A stretch of DNA of 64,000 nucleotides from Cladobotryum mycophilum (Eukaryota; Ascomycota; Sordariomycetes; Hypocreales; Hypocreaceae): contig CM071591.1 in the NCBI GenBank assembly GCA_036429605.1, positions 4,278,001 to 4,342,000 on the forward strand. Direction: 5' to 3'. The notes beneath the pieces are model-generated. The model made no database searches, was not told the DNA's origin, and was given only the letters and a program-made list of their open reading frames with translations. This document shows positions 1-11,522 of this stretch, one piece after another (position 1 is the stretch's first letter; every line of letters starts with the position of its first letter). Both the position numbers and the translations under genes were made by a program.

Positions 1-238
1 CGACATCCTGCCAGTTCCAGGATCGGGCGACTCGCGCAGCTCCGGTTACGAGCGGCCTGCGTGGGCAGCGGGAAGCGATGGAGAGGCACCAAGCGATGGG
101 GAATGGCCGCTGGACGACTTTGATATCATGCCGGATGATTCGGCTAGCAACATCAGCAGCTCCCGACACAGACGACCGAAGAGACGTGTTGAGCGTAGGA
201 CGCCAGCACCGATCGAAGAGGACGATGAGGAGCATTGA
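1..238 (+). CDS. C-terminal tail of an unidentified acidic protein (partial)
   Basis: Reading frame 2 is open from the left window edge to a TGA at 236-238, giving about 78 residues. The tail is rich in Asp, Glu, Ser and Pro. A basic patch (RHRRPKRRVERR) near residues 55-66 is followed by a very acidic end (EEDDEEH). No catalytic motif is visible and most of the gene lies outside the window. The composition fits the disordered tail of a nuclear or regulatory protein, but that is inference. I do not recognise the family. The downstream sequence (GAAGAAGAAGACGAAGAAG and AT-rich DNA) looks like 3' UTR. Confidence 0.5.
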   Translation, partial: DILPVPGSGDSRSSGYERPAWAAGSDGEAPSDGEWPLDDFDIMPDDSASNISSSRHRRPKRRVERRTPAPIEEDDEEH

Positions 239-1816
239 AGAAGAAGACGAAGAAGCAACGACGACAATGATTGAGATTTGGTATATACATATATATTCAC
301 AAGCAACGATTGATTTTCAAAACAGAGAAAAATTACGACATGTTGATACGGATTAGGCGATGCGCAGAGAGCAATGGATTTGGGAAGCATTTGATGTTGG
401 GAGAAAATGAATGAAAAAACGACAGTCGATGGTCACGCATGAAAAAGGGATGGGCATACCTGGAGTTGTTATGTGCCTTGTCGGATACCACACTTGTACA
501 GTTTTATGTTTGTCACCTGTTGGCGAGTCAGAGTCAGAGTCAGAGTCATGATATGATGATGTGTTGGACAGTTTCTTGTTGTTAGTTTTCAGTTCTATTT
601 GGTACAGTGTCATGATGGAATCATGTATGCATGGCTTGTTTGTTCTCCTTTTGCTGGAAGTCTGCTGTCATTCATTCCATAAGCCAGTCATTCTGCGTTG
701 GGAAGGGGTTTAAGGATAATAGTAAAGATGATAATACATGCTCTGATGGATTTACTTTGGATCAACCTGCTTCGATGGTGATGACGGAGATGAGATGGAG
801 ATGATGCTGACTCCTCTTTAGAAAGAAACTGACAAACCAACGAGCTGTAGGTACGCCTTCACCCCAGACGAAATCGCCATTCACATACGACTCGATTTGG
901 CTAGGCTACCGAGATTTCATGGGACATGGATCTGCGTATTACTTTTCAGTTCTTGCTCGTACTGCTGGGATGGGCATTGGCTGACAATCTTTGTCTAGAT
1001 TGCGGGCCAGAAGCAACCGACCCCACATCCATTTAAGCCTCCAAACAAGATGGGCTTATTGAGAATTCGCTCTCAGCCGCCGGTTGATGATGATGATGGA
1101 ATATCCATGGAAATTACTGACATTGAGTCATTAAGAAGGATAAATAGGAATGCCTAAATCCGAAGATTTGTTTGGGCCTCGTGTTTTCAAGGGGGTTTTA
1201 ACTCCGGATTGAGACTGTTGGGCCGTGTGTATCAAGTTTATTGCAGTATCGTACGGGGTACGGACAGAGTCTTTTGCGATCTGAATGCAGATGCTTGAGG
1301 CATGTTTGCCTAGTGTTGATCCGTACTACAGAGTATGCATGCGAAAAGTCCGTTGGAGAAAGAAAACTGCTCTTTGAATGAGACCCGAGGCTCTTTTTTT
1401 TTTTTTTTTTTTTTACTGGACTCGGCCCGTGGTGGGGAAATAACCTAGGCTACGGGTCGCGCGAAGCCCCCGATACGACCATGATCTTTTTCAGACACAT
1501 TCTGTCAATCTACGAGATATCTGATGGATGCATTTAGGAAGTACTAGGTAGGTCATGGCCTTTAGTGGAGTGACACGAGGGCGGGTTTAGCGGACATAAT
1601 TGGAGTTGATGAGGATAAACTCCAGTGAAGGCTGTCAGTGTTGTTGGGGTTTGAAGGTGTTGATAGTGATGGAGAGGACGTATATATATAGAAGGGGGAA
1701 GGACCGAGGGGAAGAAAGGATTGATAGAGAGAAGGAGCAAGACACCAAGAACATCAATCCACTATCCAAGGAATACCAACAAAAGAAACACTCACTTGAT
1801 CTCAATTCTCGTCACA
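239..1816. other. Intergenic: 3' flank of the first gene and promoter region of the SDR gene
   Basis: I see no gene in this stretch. It holds a 21-nt poly-T tract at 1394-1414, a TCAGAG tandem near 530-547 and a TATA-like element just before the SDR gene (separate entry). Short frames here lack coding character. Confidence 0.5.
1680..1692 (+). promoter_or_regulatory. TATA-like element upstream of the SDR gene
   Basis: A run of alternating T and A (GTATATATATAGA) lies about 125-135 bp upstream of the ATG at 1817 and is followed by purine-rich leader sequence. Its position suits a fungal core promoter. There is no experimental support. Confidence 0.4.
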
Positions 1817-3071
1817 ATGCCTGGACCATACAACAGAGAAACAGTCGGCACCGAGCTGGTCGCCGACTACGCGGATCTCATCAGGGGCAAGACCGTCCTC
1901 ACCACGGGCATCTCCCCAAGCGGCCTCGGCGCCAAGTTCGTCGAGACCATCGCCGCGGGGAAACCCAAGCTGCTCATCCTCGCCGGCCGCAGCCCGGAGA
2001 AGAACCAGGTCACCGCCGACGCCATCACCAAGGCGCACCCGGAGGTCGCCGTGCGTCTCTTGCAGCTCGACCTGGGCTCCTTTGCTACCGTGAGGAAGGC
2101 GGGCGAGGAGGTCCTCTCGTGGGACGACGTCCCCGTGATTGATGTCCTGGTGAACAATGCGGGGATCATGGCGGTGCCGTATAAGCTCACGGAGGATGGG
2201 TGGGAGAGCCAGTTTGCGACGAATCACTTGGGGCACTTTTTGTTTACCAACCTCATTATCGACAAGGTTCTTGCGTCTCCGTCTCCTCGCGTCGTCAATG
2301 TGAGCAGTGGTGGCCATCAATGGAGTTGGATCCGTCATCCTGATCCCAACTTTGATGTGAGTAGCCTCTCTCCCCTCCCCCTTTTCTCTTTTCCCTTTCC
2401 CTTTCCCTTTCCCTTTCCCTTTGTGCTCGTGTTTGGGAGCTAATCTTGTGTATATAGAATGGCGAGACGTACAACAGGTGGGTGGCGTACGGCCAGTCCA
2501 AGACGGCCAACATCCTCTTTGCCGTCTCCCTGGCGGAGAAGTTTGCCAAGCGTGGATTGGTGGCCGTCAGTCTTCACCCGGGCAGCATCGCGACCTCTCT
2601 CGTGTCCCATCTGGAGATTGATGAAGCTATCCTTGAGATGAGTATGTGCCTTGCGTGTTTTACCCCTTGGGATATATGACGGGAGAAAAGAAAAAGAAAA
2701 AAGAAAAAAGCTGACATGGCTTGATAGGGACTCTATCGCGCAAGATGGGTATGGTGTCCGGTTGGAAACCCATTGCACGCATCAACGTGGAGCAAGGGAC
2801 GGCGACGCACATCTTTGGTGCCTTTGATCCCAGCCTCAAAGGTATGCTTGAAATAAAAACAAAACTCCCTGTTCTTCTACTTTAGCGTACAGGAGAAGAT
2901 GGCTGACTGTGACTTTTACCTCTTCTAGAATACAACGGTTCTTACCTCGATGCGTGCCAGGTCATTGACCCATCGGATGACAGAGTTAGGACTTGGGCTC
3001 TGAATCCTATCGAGGCTGCCAGGTTGTGGAAGTTGAGTGAGAAGGCAGTGGGACAAGAGTTTAGCTATTAA
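1817..3071 (+). CDS. Short-chain dehydrogenase/reductase, retinol-dehydrogenase-like
   Basis: The 326-aa protein comes from exons 1817-2356, 2458-2641, 2728-2841 and 2929-3071; all junctions are GT-AG and in frame. Features of the SDR superfamily are present: an N-terminal Rossmann segment VLTTGISPSGLGAKFVE (nucleotide-binding Gly pattern, about residues 23-39), the structural LVNNAG motif, NVSSGG with the likely catalytic Ser, and YGQSK supplying the Tyr and Lys. The late HPGSI motif is also typical. It should be a soluble NAD(P)H-dependent oxidoreductase; the substrate cannot be told. The ATG at 1817 is preferred over upstream frames because homology begins just after it. The stop lies about 105 bp from the convergent YjjX-like gene. 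An AATAAA occurs at about 3146. Confidence 0.85.
2387..2421 (+). repeat. TTTCCC hexanucleotide microsatellite inside SDR intron 1
   Basis: About five to six copies of a CCCTTT unit form the polypyrimidine stretch of intron 1 (2357-2457). It is non-coding and probably variable between strains. Confidence 0.7.
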
Positions 3072-3176
3072 GGACCTAGAGCTAGCATGTTTGCAGAGAT
3101 GTCAAAGCTTTGTTTATGTATTAAGATTGAGTACAGCAAAATAGAAATAAAGTCTTGATACAAATGCCCAGGTGAA

Positions 3177-3811
3177 TCATTCTGGGAAGGTCAACTTTGG
3201 GTTATTAAAGGGTATCAGGGCCAGAAGCACCGCCTCAGCGTAGCTCGACGCTCGATCCATGACATTGCCCGTCAATAAACCTATCGAGCCATTGAATTGC
3301 CTCGAGTTCTTCCTCTCAAACACCAGGTCATCTGCTTCTCCCAACTGCATACCCGCTCGCACCAACTCGGCCACCTCTTCGGGCTGATAAAAGGCAGCCG
3401 TGCGTGCCTTTCCCACCCTGCCGTCCTTGCCCAGAACAGCAATCCAGGCAAACGACTGGAGCGAGCCGCGGTGCTCGCCGCAGCCCCCTCGAGGCCGATC
3501 CAGTAATCCGCGTTTGGTTCGAGCTCGCGGGCGTTGTGGGCGCGGTTGACGGCGCCGTCGAGGGTCTCGTCGTCGGACATGGGCTGCTCCGACACGCCCG
3601 AAGGGACGCTGACGTTTCTGAAGTCGAAGGTGTGGATGGGGAACATGCGGGTGAAGCCATGCTGGGCGGCGCGGATCTTGACGGGGTTTTTGGAGGATAT
3701 GATGACGACCTTGCTGGGGGCCGGGAGGACGCTGCTGTGGAAGGCGAGCAGCTTGAGGTCCGGCCTATCGTCAAGTCTGTGGTTCAGTCTTTCTTCTAGA
3801 TTTTGATCCAT
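3177..3811 (-). CDS. YjjX-type non-canonical NTP (inosine/xanthosine triphosphate) phosphatase, frame interrupted
   Basis: Two overlapping minus-strand frames together make one protein of about 211 aa. The first runs from the ATG at 3811 and carries VVIISSKNPVKIRAAQHGF, VPSGVSEQPMSDDET and NADYWIGLEG. The second carries GKARTAAFYQPEE, FNGSIGLLTG and RASSYAEAVLLALIPF. Both parts match the YjjX/DUF84 family, which hydrolyses ITP and XTP to keep damaged purines out of nucleic acids. The frames switch right after WIGLEG at a run of five G (plus-strand C at 3484-3488). One further G would make the frame continuous through the expected Gly-rich and AWIAVLGKDG segments. No GT-AG intron of sensible size explains the switch. 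This is either a sequencing error or a recent frameshift. Confidence 0.75.
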
Positions 3812-5180
3812 TGTGAAGTTTTTGATGATGACAATGGTGATGAAATGATTGATGGAATGGTTTGAAAGATTAAATGATTTTTTGGGGAGAAGGGTGGAAA
3901 GTAATTATGATACAGATACCAGAGAGGGATGCCCTCGTTTTTATATCGAATAGGTCCAGACTCGGTGTAGGTTCGAGAGAGCACCGGGTGACTCTACCGG
4001 GCAACCTTGTGGACTTGGGAACTTCAGGGGCTGTGCTACTATCCATCCATGAATTACCCCGCTGGAGCTGGAGAGAGTGATAGTGATTGCCCAACCTACC
4101 TGAGTCACCGGTGAAGATTCCAAAGGGCGGCTGGAATGCATCTTGGGCAAATTAAATGACCAACTGTCCAATAAGTGAGAATGGACATGCAGGCTCATAT
4201 CGAGCGATTGGAAGACGCCAGGTCGGCAATTTAAGAGAGTTTTAGACAAAGGGTGATGGGACCAACAAATCATTTCCTTATCAAGGAATATAGATGGTCT
4301 AATATCTATTTATTCATTCATTCATTCCATCCGTCCATTCATGGGGGCTAAATTTTAAAGCTGCATCGGCCCGTCACGGGCAAGACGGGTTTGGCCCCTG
4401 GGGCCATTGGCGGTGGATGATGGAGCTGGAGATGTGGATGGGTGGGATTGGGTGTTTAATCTGCTTTTGCATGTCAACTCAACACCAACAAATTTGTTTG
4501 TTACCTATTTGTACCATGGATATTCTTGCCCCCCCCATTGTTATGCAAGTGAGCAAGCACAGCCACAGCCATTCAATCTAATACGTAGAGTTGCCTGACC
4601 TGGCATGTGGGCCGGGTCTGGATACTGTCTCACTTCAAGCGCGGCTCGAGGGCCGCATTGTCTTTGCCGGGAACCTTTGCCCGCCCACGTCGCCATACTG
4701 GTTTGGTTAATGGCCGAAGTTGGATGGGCTTTAATGAATGTTCTCGTCTTTCTATGTAAAAGGGCAAGATGAAGCGACGAAGCAGGATACTCGAGACTTC
4801 AAATGAGGGCCCAAGGTAGGCAGTCTCTGTCCACCAACACTGGGGCCTTGCGCTTCCAAGTAGCAGTAGTTCTTGCTGTTACCAGCCGAAATAATCTACA
4901 GCAACCGCGACCGCAACCGCGACTCACAGCACTATGACAGTGACATTGAGTCCGTAGATGCAACTTCATCCTTTCAACAAGTGAGACAAACATGCGTGCA
5001 ACGGCTTGAAACATCTACCACGAACCAACCCATCCCTGGATCTAACCACCAGACTAGCCATGATAAAAAGAGTCCAATCCGGCACTCGTTCCGAAATGCT
5101 TGGGCTTCTCTTCTTGAGCTGTCTCCTCTTCTCTACCGGGAGTTACCATCTCGTCTACGACGGGTGAAGTGCAAGACAAG
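3812..5180. other. Divergent intergenic region between the YjjX-like and OPT genes
   Basis: About 1.4 kb separates the divergent starts at 3811 and 5181. It contains an ATTC tandem near 4312-4327 and CAACCGCGAC repeats near 4902-4922. No gene is seen; it presumably holds both promoters. Confidence 0.5.
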
Positions 5181-7959
5181 ATGGCATCCCCATCAGCTAG
5201 CACTGTCGATGAGAGGCGGGTACATATTCCACACGTCTCATCTCTTTACTTGTTTGTTCCTATTTTACTAACCAACACTAGACATTTGATGCATCATCCG
5301 ACTCCCAACCATCCGACGCCGAAAGCCATGATGCAGGCCGCCATCTCGCCGTCACCGAAGACGACCTGCTCGAGGCCAAGGAGCTCGCAGCTTCGTATTC
5401 CCTCGAGGGTGTACGCAGGGTAAGAAATCATCCTCAACAATCGCGATAGGGCAAAGCCAATATTTTCTAGATGATGAAAGCGGTCTACAACCGCCACAAG
5501 CACGACCCCAACTTTCCCACCGGCATCATTACCAAGATTGACGAGTTCATCAGTAAGTCCGGGACCTTGGACGTCCAGAGTACCATCTCTGATCGTCATT
5601 TATAGACAACGATGAGATCCTTGAGCAGCCTAGTCGGTATGATGCACTCATCGCGGAAATGAAGATTGAAGCTGCACTCATCGCAAACAACTCTCCCTAC
5701 GCAAGCGTCAGGGCTGTCGTCGACAACCATGATGATCCTACCCTTCCCGTTTCAACCATTCGTGTTTGGGTCATAGGAATCGTCTTTGCCACTGCCATTT
5801 CTTTTCTCAACGCATTCTTCTCTATCCGCCTCCCTGCCATAGCCGTCGGTAGCAATGTTGTTCAGCTGCTTGCCTATCCGGTTGGCAAGTTCTTCGAAAA
5901 GGCTCTTCCCGATGTGGGCATCACTCTTTTTGGCGTTCGGCACAGTCTCAACCCGGGACCCTTTAATAAAAAGGAACACATGCTCATATCGCTCATGTCT
6001 GCCATCTGCATTACCCAGCCATATACGAACAACATTGTCTGGATGCAGTACCTGCCCCAGTTCTTCAATCAGAAATGGGCTGCGAGCTTTGGATACCAAA
6101 TCATGATTGCCTTGTCGACTAATTTCATCGGGTATAGTCTTGCTGGTATTTGTCGGCGTTTCTTGGTATACCCAGCCTACTGTGTCTTCCCCTTTCACTC
6201 GTCACCATCGCTCTCAACTCGGCATTTCACAGCGATGCCAACCCAGCCGTATTCGGTCCATTCAAACATCTATGGACAATCTCACGCTTCAACTTCTTTT
6301 CCATTGCCTTTGGCCTCATGTTTGTTTGGTTCTGGGTTCCAAACTTCCTCTTCAATGGTCTGGCGGTATTCAGCTGGATGACCTGGATCGCCCCCAAGAA
6401 CAAGCATCTGACCATCATCACTGGCTCTCGACATGGGATCGGACTTAATCCCTTTCCCACGTTTGACTGGAATTTCGTCGCCGCCCAATTCGATCCTATG
6501 GTCCTACCAGTTTTCAGTACCCTCAATGTCTTTACTGGAGCCTTCTTTTTCTTCTTCGTCATCTTAGGTGTGTACTACACGAATGCTTACAATACAGCGT
6601 ACCTACCAATCATCTCGAATGCGCCGTACGATCGCTTTGGCCATCCTTATAACGTCAGCGCCGTCCTCGATGCGCGTGGCATTATAGATGTGGGAAAGTA
6701 CAAGCTCTACTCTCCTCCCTATATCGCGGCTTCGCAGATTATTATGCTTTTCGCCTTCTTCGCTCTCTATACGGCGGCATTGACACACGTCTTGCCATAC
6801 CATCGCTCTGATATCGTCTTGATCTTCAAGGACTTCATCAACATTTTCCGTCCCTCCAAACGAGAGGAAGCAGAGGATGACAAGAATATCGATGTCCACC
6901 ACCGCCTCATGAAGGCATATCCAGAGGTCCCAGAATGGTGGTACACAATCATCCTCGTCGTTTCAATCGCACTAGGCTGCGCCGCCGTCGCCCATTACCC
7001 AACGTATACGACAGTCGGTGTCGTCTTTTATGGTGTCATCCTCTGCTTCATCTTCGTTGTGCCCACGGGCATTATCTACGCCGTAACCGGATGCGAGGTT
7101 TCACTCAACGTGCTCGCCGAGTTTATCGGTGGCACTTGGGCCGAGGGTAATGCGCTCGGCATGTCCTTCTTCAAGACGTATGGCTACATCACCTGCTCCC
7201 ACGCCTTGCACTTCAGCGCGGATCTCAAGATTGCGCACTATCTCAAGATTCCGCCGCGCTTCACCTTTTGGGCCCAAATGATTCCGACCTTGGTTTCCAC
7301 CTTTGTCTGCGTCGCTGTCTTGCAATTTCAGATGAAGTTGGAGAATGTTTGCACACCAAAGGCCCCATTTCAGTTCATCTGCCCAGTTCAAACGACATTT
7401 TTCACATCAGCTGTTCTCTGGGGCACCGTCGGTCCGAGGAGAATGTGGGGAGCACATGGCACTTACGCGGCTACCTTGGCAGGCTTTCCCGTTGGCATGG
7501 TTGTTGTTGTCTTCTTCTGGGCTCTCGGGAAGTATGGCCCGAAGAAGAACTTCTCGCGCAGCATTCAGCCGGTGTTGATGATGTACGGAGGCTGCCTTGT
7601 GAGCCCTTACAACCTGACTTATATATGGCCCGCCGTACCAGTGGCCTGTGTTTCATGGCTTTACATAAAGGCCCGATATCTAAGCTTCTGGTCAAAGGTA
7701 AGCTTCCTCTGTCACGAATATCCTGAGAGACTAATCGTATTAATTCACACGGGTCTAGTACAATTATATCCTTTCTGCTGCCTTTGCCTCTGGCCTTGCC
7801 ATCTCTGCCCTGATTCAGTTCTTCGGTCTCACCTACCAGGGCATCACTCTGAAATGGTGGGGGAACGAAATCGTCGTCAAGGGTGAGGCAGCGCATCCCA
7901 TTTTGAGGGTACTTGCCAAGGGTCAATACTTTGGGCCTGGGCCTGGAGAATTCAGCTAG
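5181..7959 (+). CDS. OPT-family oligopeptide transporter, frame interrupted once
   Basis: Exons are 5181-5219, 5282-5419, 5471-5552, 5606-7697 and 7759-7959, all with canonical splice sites, for a protein of about 850 aa. The N-terminus is acidic and cytosolic. About 14 hydrophobic segments follow. OPT hallmarks are the NPGPFNKKEHM motif after the first membrane pair, CRRFLVYPA, and KIPPRFTFWAQM. The family moves small peptides, or siderophore/metal-peptide complexes, with protons across the plasma membrane. Frame is lost between CRRFLVYPAYCVFP and LSLVTIALNSAFH, at four C (about 6190-6193). One extra base there joins the frames exactly and also restores the phase into the last exon. An intron at this point does not give the OPT frame. 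The gene is otherwise intact, so an assembly error is likely. Confidence 0.85.
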
Positions 7960-8649
7960 GTGATGTATCGTGTCAAGGCGCTTCTGTATCTCGACGGGAG
8001 AATGATATGAGGTGCATCCTCTTGTTTTGCAGGATTTGAGTTTGATATAGAATTAGAGTATGATCTAGTTGCAATGTCCATAGATTTCGAATAACTTCAC
8101 TGTTAGGCACTATTATTAGAGTCCATAATACAAATATGTATATAGTGTATCTATATTTCTCCAATGTGTCTACGTATATCTGTGTATTATTGGCATGCCC
8201 GTGTATATCTCTGCGTCTGTTTTATCACTTTGTGCCTTGCAGCGACAGATTCATCATTGATAATGAATTTTTGGTTCAAGCTCAAGATGACAGGATGTTA
8301 CAGGCCAATGCGCCGTCGAACACCTACCCGACAGCATTATAAATGGCTGGGTAGGGAAGAAAAGCAGGGCGAACGAGGCAAACAAGGCAGTTACGCTTCT
8401 GCAGCTCCGCGGACGCTTCTTACTGGGTAAGTATATAGTACCTTCTCTTTCCTGCCTTCTTTCACGTTCTTCTTGCCTAAACTATCTACCTAGGTAGTAC
8501 TAGGTAGACTATTACTTGCCCATGCTTGTCAATCAAGTGCTCCCAATATTTTCACTTTTTTCTTCAACTCTTTCTCTTCATCAGTTATTCAAATCGCCAG
8601 TCCTGTCACGATAACTTTCTCGTCCACAGGCCAACCCTCTTGCTTCACA
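7960..8649. other. Intergenic: 3' flank of the OPT gene
   Basis: AT-rich 3' flank, with short TATA stretches near 8131-8180 and a palindrome-like CTACCTAGGTAGTACTAGG near 8485-8505. No gene is supported, apart from leader-like pyrimidine-rich sequence just before 8650. Confidence 0.4.
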
Positions 8650-8922
8650 ATGGAACAGTTCACCTATCTACCACCCTCAGCCGCTGAGTATGATACTCCC
8701 AAGCCGCCTTGTGCTTCGTTGATGATTTGATTCAGCGATCGCCCGACCGTTGTTGCTAGGAGTATCACTGTTATTCACATTTCTCTAGAGTCGGACACAC
8801 CAATGTAAGTAAATGTCTTGCTTCTTTGGAACCAAGTTAATAATTAATACTTTCCCAGATGGCCCAAACTCCATGACATTACCATCGGTATCTTACGCCA
8901 TCGTGTTAGACAGTCACCATGA
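8650..8922 (+). CDS. Small spliced ORF of unknown function (56 aa), possible gene remnant
   Basis: An ATG after a pyrimidine-rich leader opens a frame that stays open across two canonical introns. Exons are 8650-8687, 8736-8804 and 8859-8922, each junction GT-AG and phase-consistent. The protein reads MEQFTYLPPSAADDRP, then TVVARSITVIHISLES and a C-terminal WPKLHDITIGILRHRV. I recognise no family. It could be a genuine small protein or the 5' remnant of a larger gene truncated by a stop. Support is only the consistent splicing. Confidence 0.3.
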
Positions 8923-9333
8923 TTAGGACTATATTTTACACAGGCGCAAAAAGACACAACAGATATGCACGGATGCAATAGACACATGGGGATATACAGT
9001 CATACCAGTAACGCAAAGGCATCAGTCTTCGATCCATAAACGACCACAAACATTTACCCCATGTCGCCTTGCGCATTAGGATGGGGATGATATGACGAAC
9101 TCTCAGCTCCGCAAACGAAAAGCTTCTTTCCAAGCTTCTCTCAAGCTTTTTAGTAAGCCCACTTTTGAGTCATTCCTGAATTGCTGCCGTCAAACCTTCA
9201 AGCGAAACTCAAATCATTTCGTTTTTAAAAGGCAGACGCATCCCCATCGATTCGCACGTTCATACTTCTCCCAAACCACAACCATTCTCCCCAAGATTAC
9301 TACTTTTCATATCAACACTCAGCTGAATCAAAT

Positions 9334-9755
9334 GGAGCCCCGCACACCATCAGCCAATTCACGTCCCGGTCCCAGCGGAGGCGAAAGAAGGACCAATTCT
9401 ATCACTTTGGTTCTTTCCAGCGAAGGACATCGCATAACCAACCCCACCAAGCGACCTGATGTGAAACGAATATCAGAACTCGACCCCGACACCCGAGAGG
9501 CGATTTTGAAGTTTCGTCGTTTTCTACACACGCCACACATCCAAGCCGAGTATCAAGAACTCGCACATCGGACTCGGCCTCGCTTATAATGAAGAGGATA
9601 TGACGGGTGTCCCTCAGCCAATCCCAAGTGCCAGTATTGACATGGGGAATGCCAAAACCATCCGTCGCCTTCATTTAGAAGACACCAATGTGCTGTGGGA
9701 TACCGGCGCCGAAATATCATACGTGTTGGAATCGCTCCTCCTCCCTGCAAACTGA
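9334..9755 (+). pseudogene. Retropepsin-like relic (DTGA motif), frameshifted
   Basis: An ATG at 9334 opens an 85-codon frame (MEPRTPSANSRPGPSGG, then ISELDPDTREAILKFRRFL) ending at 9589. From about 9560 another plus frame continues: HIGLGLAYNEEDMTG, then VLWDTGAEISYV, stopping at 9755. The DTGA(x)xS pattern is the active-site signature of retropepsin-type aspartyl proteases found in retroelement polyproteins and some domesticated fungal genes. Further residues such as RFPFWGHLTILNF appear downstream between stops. The frame switch is not at a homopolymer and several stops follow, so this looks like a decayed copy. Whether it came from an LTR element or a cellular gene cannot be told. Confidence 0.4.
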
Positions 9756-10162
9756 CACTAGAGATTTTTCTCCACGATTAAACGATCCCGTTTCCCCTTT
9801 TGGGGACACTTGACTATTCTCAATTTTACCAACCCGAGAGACAAGGAGCTCGCAGGTCTCTCTAGATTAGATTCAGAGGTAACTTACTGATGGCGAGAAG
9901 TTACTATGGTAGGATAAGGGTATATTGATTGCTAATTACGATTCCATTTATGGTCCTAGGGCGGAGTGTGGAAGTTAGAGGTTATAGGTTAGTTCCTATC
10001 AATCAATGCAAACTGTTCAACTAAAATGAGTCAGTCGTGAGGATATCTCCTGCATGTAAGGGCTCTACGTTGTCATGATTATCTTTTACTGATATACACT
10101 AGCATATCACATTGCGCATATCATTCTCCTAATGCAATCTCTCTTCAATACACGTTAGGGTA
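9756..10162. other. Intergenic, possible continuation of the retropepsin-like relic
   Basis: AT-rich sequence with peptide-like but stop-riddled frames up to about 9990. Beyond that it is the 3' flank of the minus-strand macro-domain gene. No intact gene. Confidence 0.35.
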
Positions 10163-10738
10163 TTATGGCGGTGGTGCCAGCACAATCCATCTTCCATTCC
10201 AACCTGCAAAGCCCGTTTTGATCAATGCCTCCGTTCTCCCCCACGTCACCTGAAACGCCCCCGAGTTGAACAAGTTGGAATATATCACAATGCCACTCTC
10301 ATTCCCAACATTGGTCTCCAGCTGCTCCCTAAACTCTCTCAAACTCGCCTCCGTTTGAGCCAAAATCTGACCCGGAGCATCTTTGCCTGGTTTGCCTGTC
10401 GATGGGTTTGGCCTTCCGAAGCCATAACTTGCGAACAAGCATACTATGTGTACACTCGGTGCGCCGGCGTCTATATCAGCTTTTTGAGGTGGAATGATGA
10501 GGCATCGACCCGCGAGAGAACGAGGCGGCCAGCGTGTCGAAGGCGATGGCTTGGCAGCATTGCAGAATCTCTTGTATACCAAGCAGGCGGCTGGGAAGAT
10601 GTCTGCGAGCTCAGCGGCGATGCCAGCTCCCCATGTTGCAACGCAGTTTGTAGCATGGACGAGGTATGAGTTGGTGGGCAACGAGCGCAAAGGTAAAAAT
10701 TGCGTTGCGCTTTCCACGGTGAGTTGAGTATTCTCCAT
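10163..10738 (-). CDS. Macro-domain protein, Poa1-like ADP-ribose 1''-phosphate phosphatase
   Basis: A single-exon 191-aa protein, close to the length of yeast Poa1. The macro-domain ADP-ribose pocket is recognisable: YLVHATNCVATWGAGIA (about residues 25-41, with the Asn and the Gly-rich loop) and, later, VHIVCLFASYGFGRPN. Near the C-terminus IVIYSNLFNSGAFQVTWG fits the last strand and helix. Poa1 enzymes dephosphorylate ADP-ribose 1''-phosphate from tRNA splicing; other members remove ADP-ribose from proteins. The fold assignment is firm; the exact substrate is inferred. The gene diverges from the ATP-grasp-like gene at 11523. Confidence 0.8.
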   Translation of the reverse strand: MENTQLTVESATQFLPLRSLPTNSYLVHATNCVATWGAGIAAELADIFPAACLVYKRFCNAAKPSPSTRWPPRSLAGRCLIIPPQKADIDAGAPSVHIVCLFASYGFGRPNPSTGKPGKDAPGQILAQTEASLREFREQLETNVGNESGIVIYSNLFNSGAFQVTWGRTEALIKTGFAGWNGRWIVLAPPP

Positions 10739-11522
10739 CTTTGAGCGTTTTTTACTGGGAATCTAAATGATTTGTTTAAAGAAATAGTACTCTCCTGAAG
10801 TTGAAGATGCAGTCCTACTACCTTTATACACCGAGTTGTGGTGGCTGAGGAACCAAGCTGGGGATGAGTCAACTCACCGAACCTCTAGGCATCATGGCAG
10901 CAGATACGCTAGCGAAAGGAACCACAAAAAAGGATGAAGCTTACAATATTTACCTTCTAGCAGCCATTCAATCGTCTATTTGCAATGCGTCAGTCGATAA
11001 CTTGGAGAACTACGACGATAGTTTAGGGTAAGTAGCTATCACCAAGTTTACAGGATAATTGACGTCTACGGGTAGTTGACGAATCTCGGAATTAAACATA
11101 CAGTACCCCTGTCATGCATCGTGATTCCAAAGGATCCTAGAAAATGATTCAGTTTCATGCAGAGGTGTCGTCACTACAGGCATTGGCAAGCTTGTTGTCC
11201 TCCCCTCCAACCCCCGATTAGGCTCCATAACGCACCGCAGCGGGCCGTTCCATAAGGGTCAGGTTTGCCGGATCCGTTTGCATGGAATATGAGCCTTGCA
11301 CATGCAACATCGAGAAGATACCTCAAAGCCTATGGAGACGGTGGTTAACATGCGAATCTGACTCAGCACTTGAGCCGAATATGACAATGTGCTTGTGAGC
11401 GCCCGCAACGAACTTGGCTATTGCTTCCCTCTACGGCCGTCAGCACTTATATAAGGTCTTAGGAAACCGCCTTGGAAACTTTGGCTGCAGAACACATCTT
11501 TTATTGTCAATTTCAGTCTATA
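10739..11522. other. Divergent intergenic region, contains a 55-codon ORF of doubtful status
   Basis: Between the divergent macro-domain and ATP-grasp-like genes. An ATG at 10864 opens 55 codons (MSQLTEPLGIMAADTLAKG) to TAA 11029-11031, and that stop overlaps a GTAAGT donor-like site. I could not extend it to a convincing second exon. A TATA-like TATATAA lies at about 11448-11454, some 70 bp before the ATG at 11523. Confidence 0.35.

Noticed and set aside
6165..6235. An intron to explain the OPT frame switch (GTATAC to TTTCACAG)
   Set aside because: It leads into a third frame without OPT similarity and would remove the conserved VTIALNSAFH segment.
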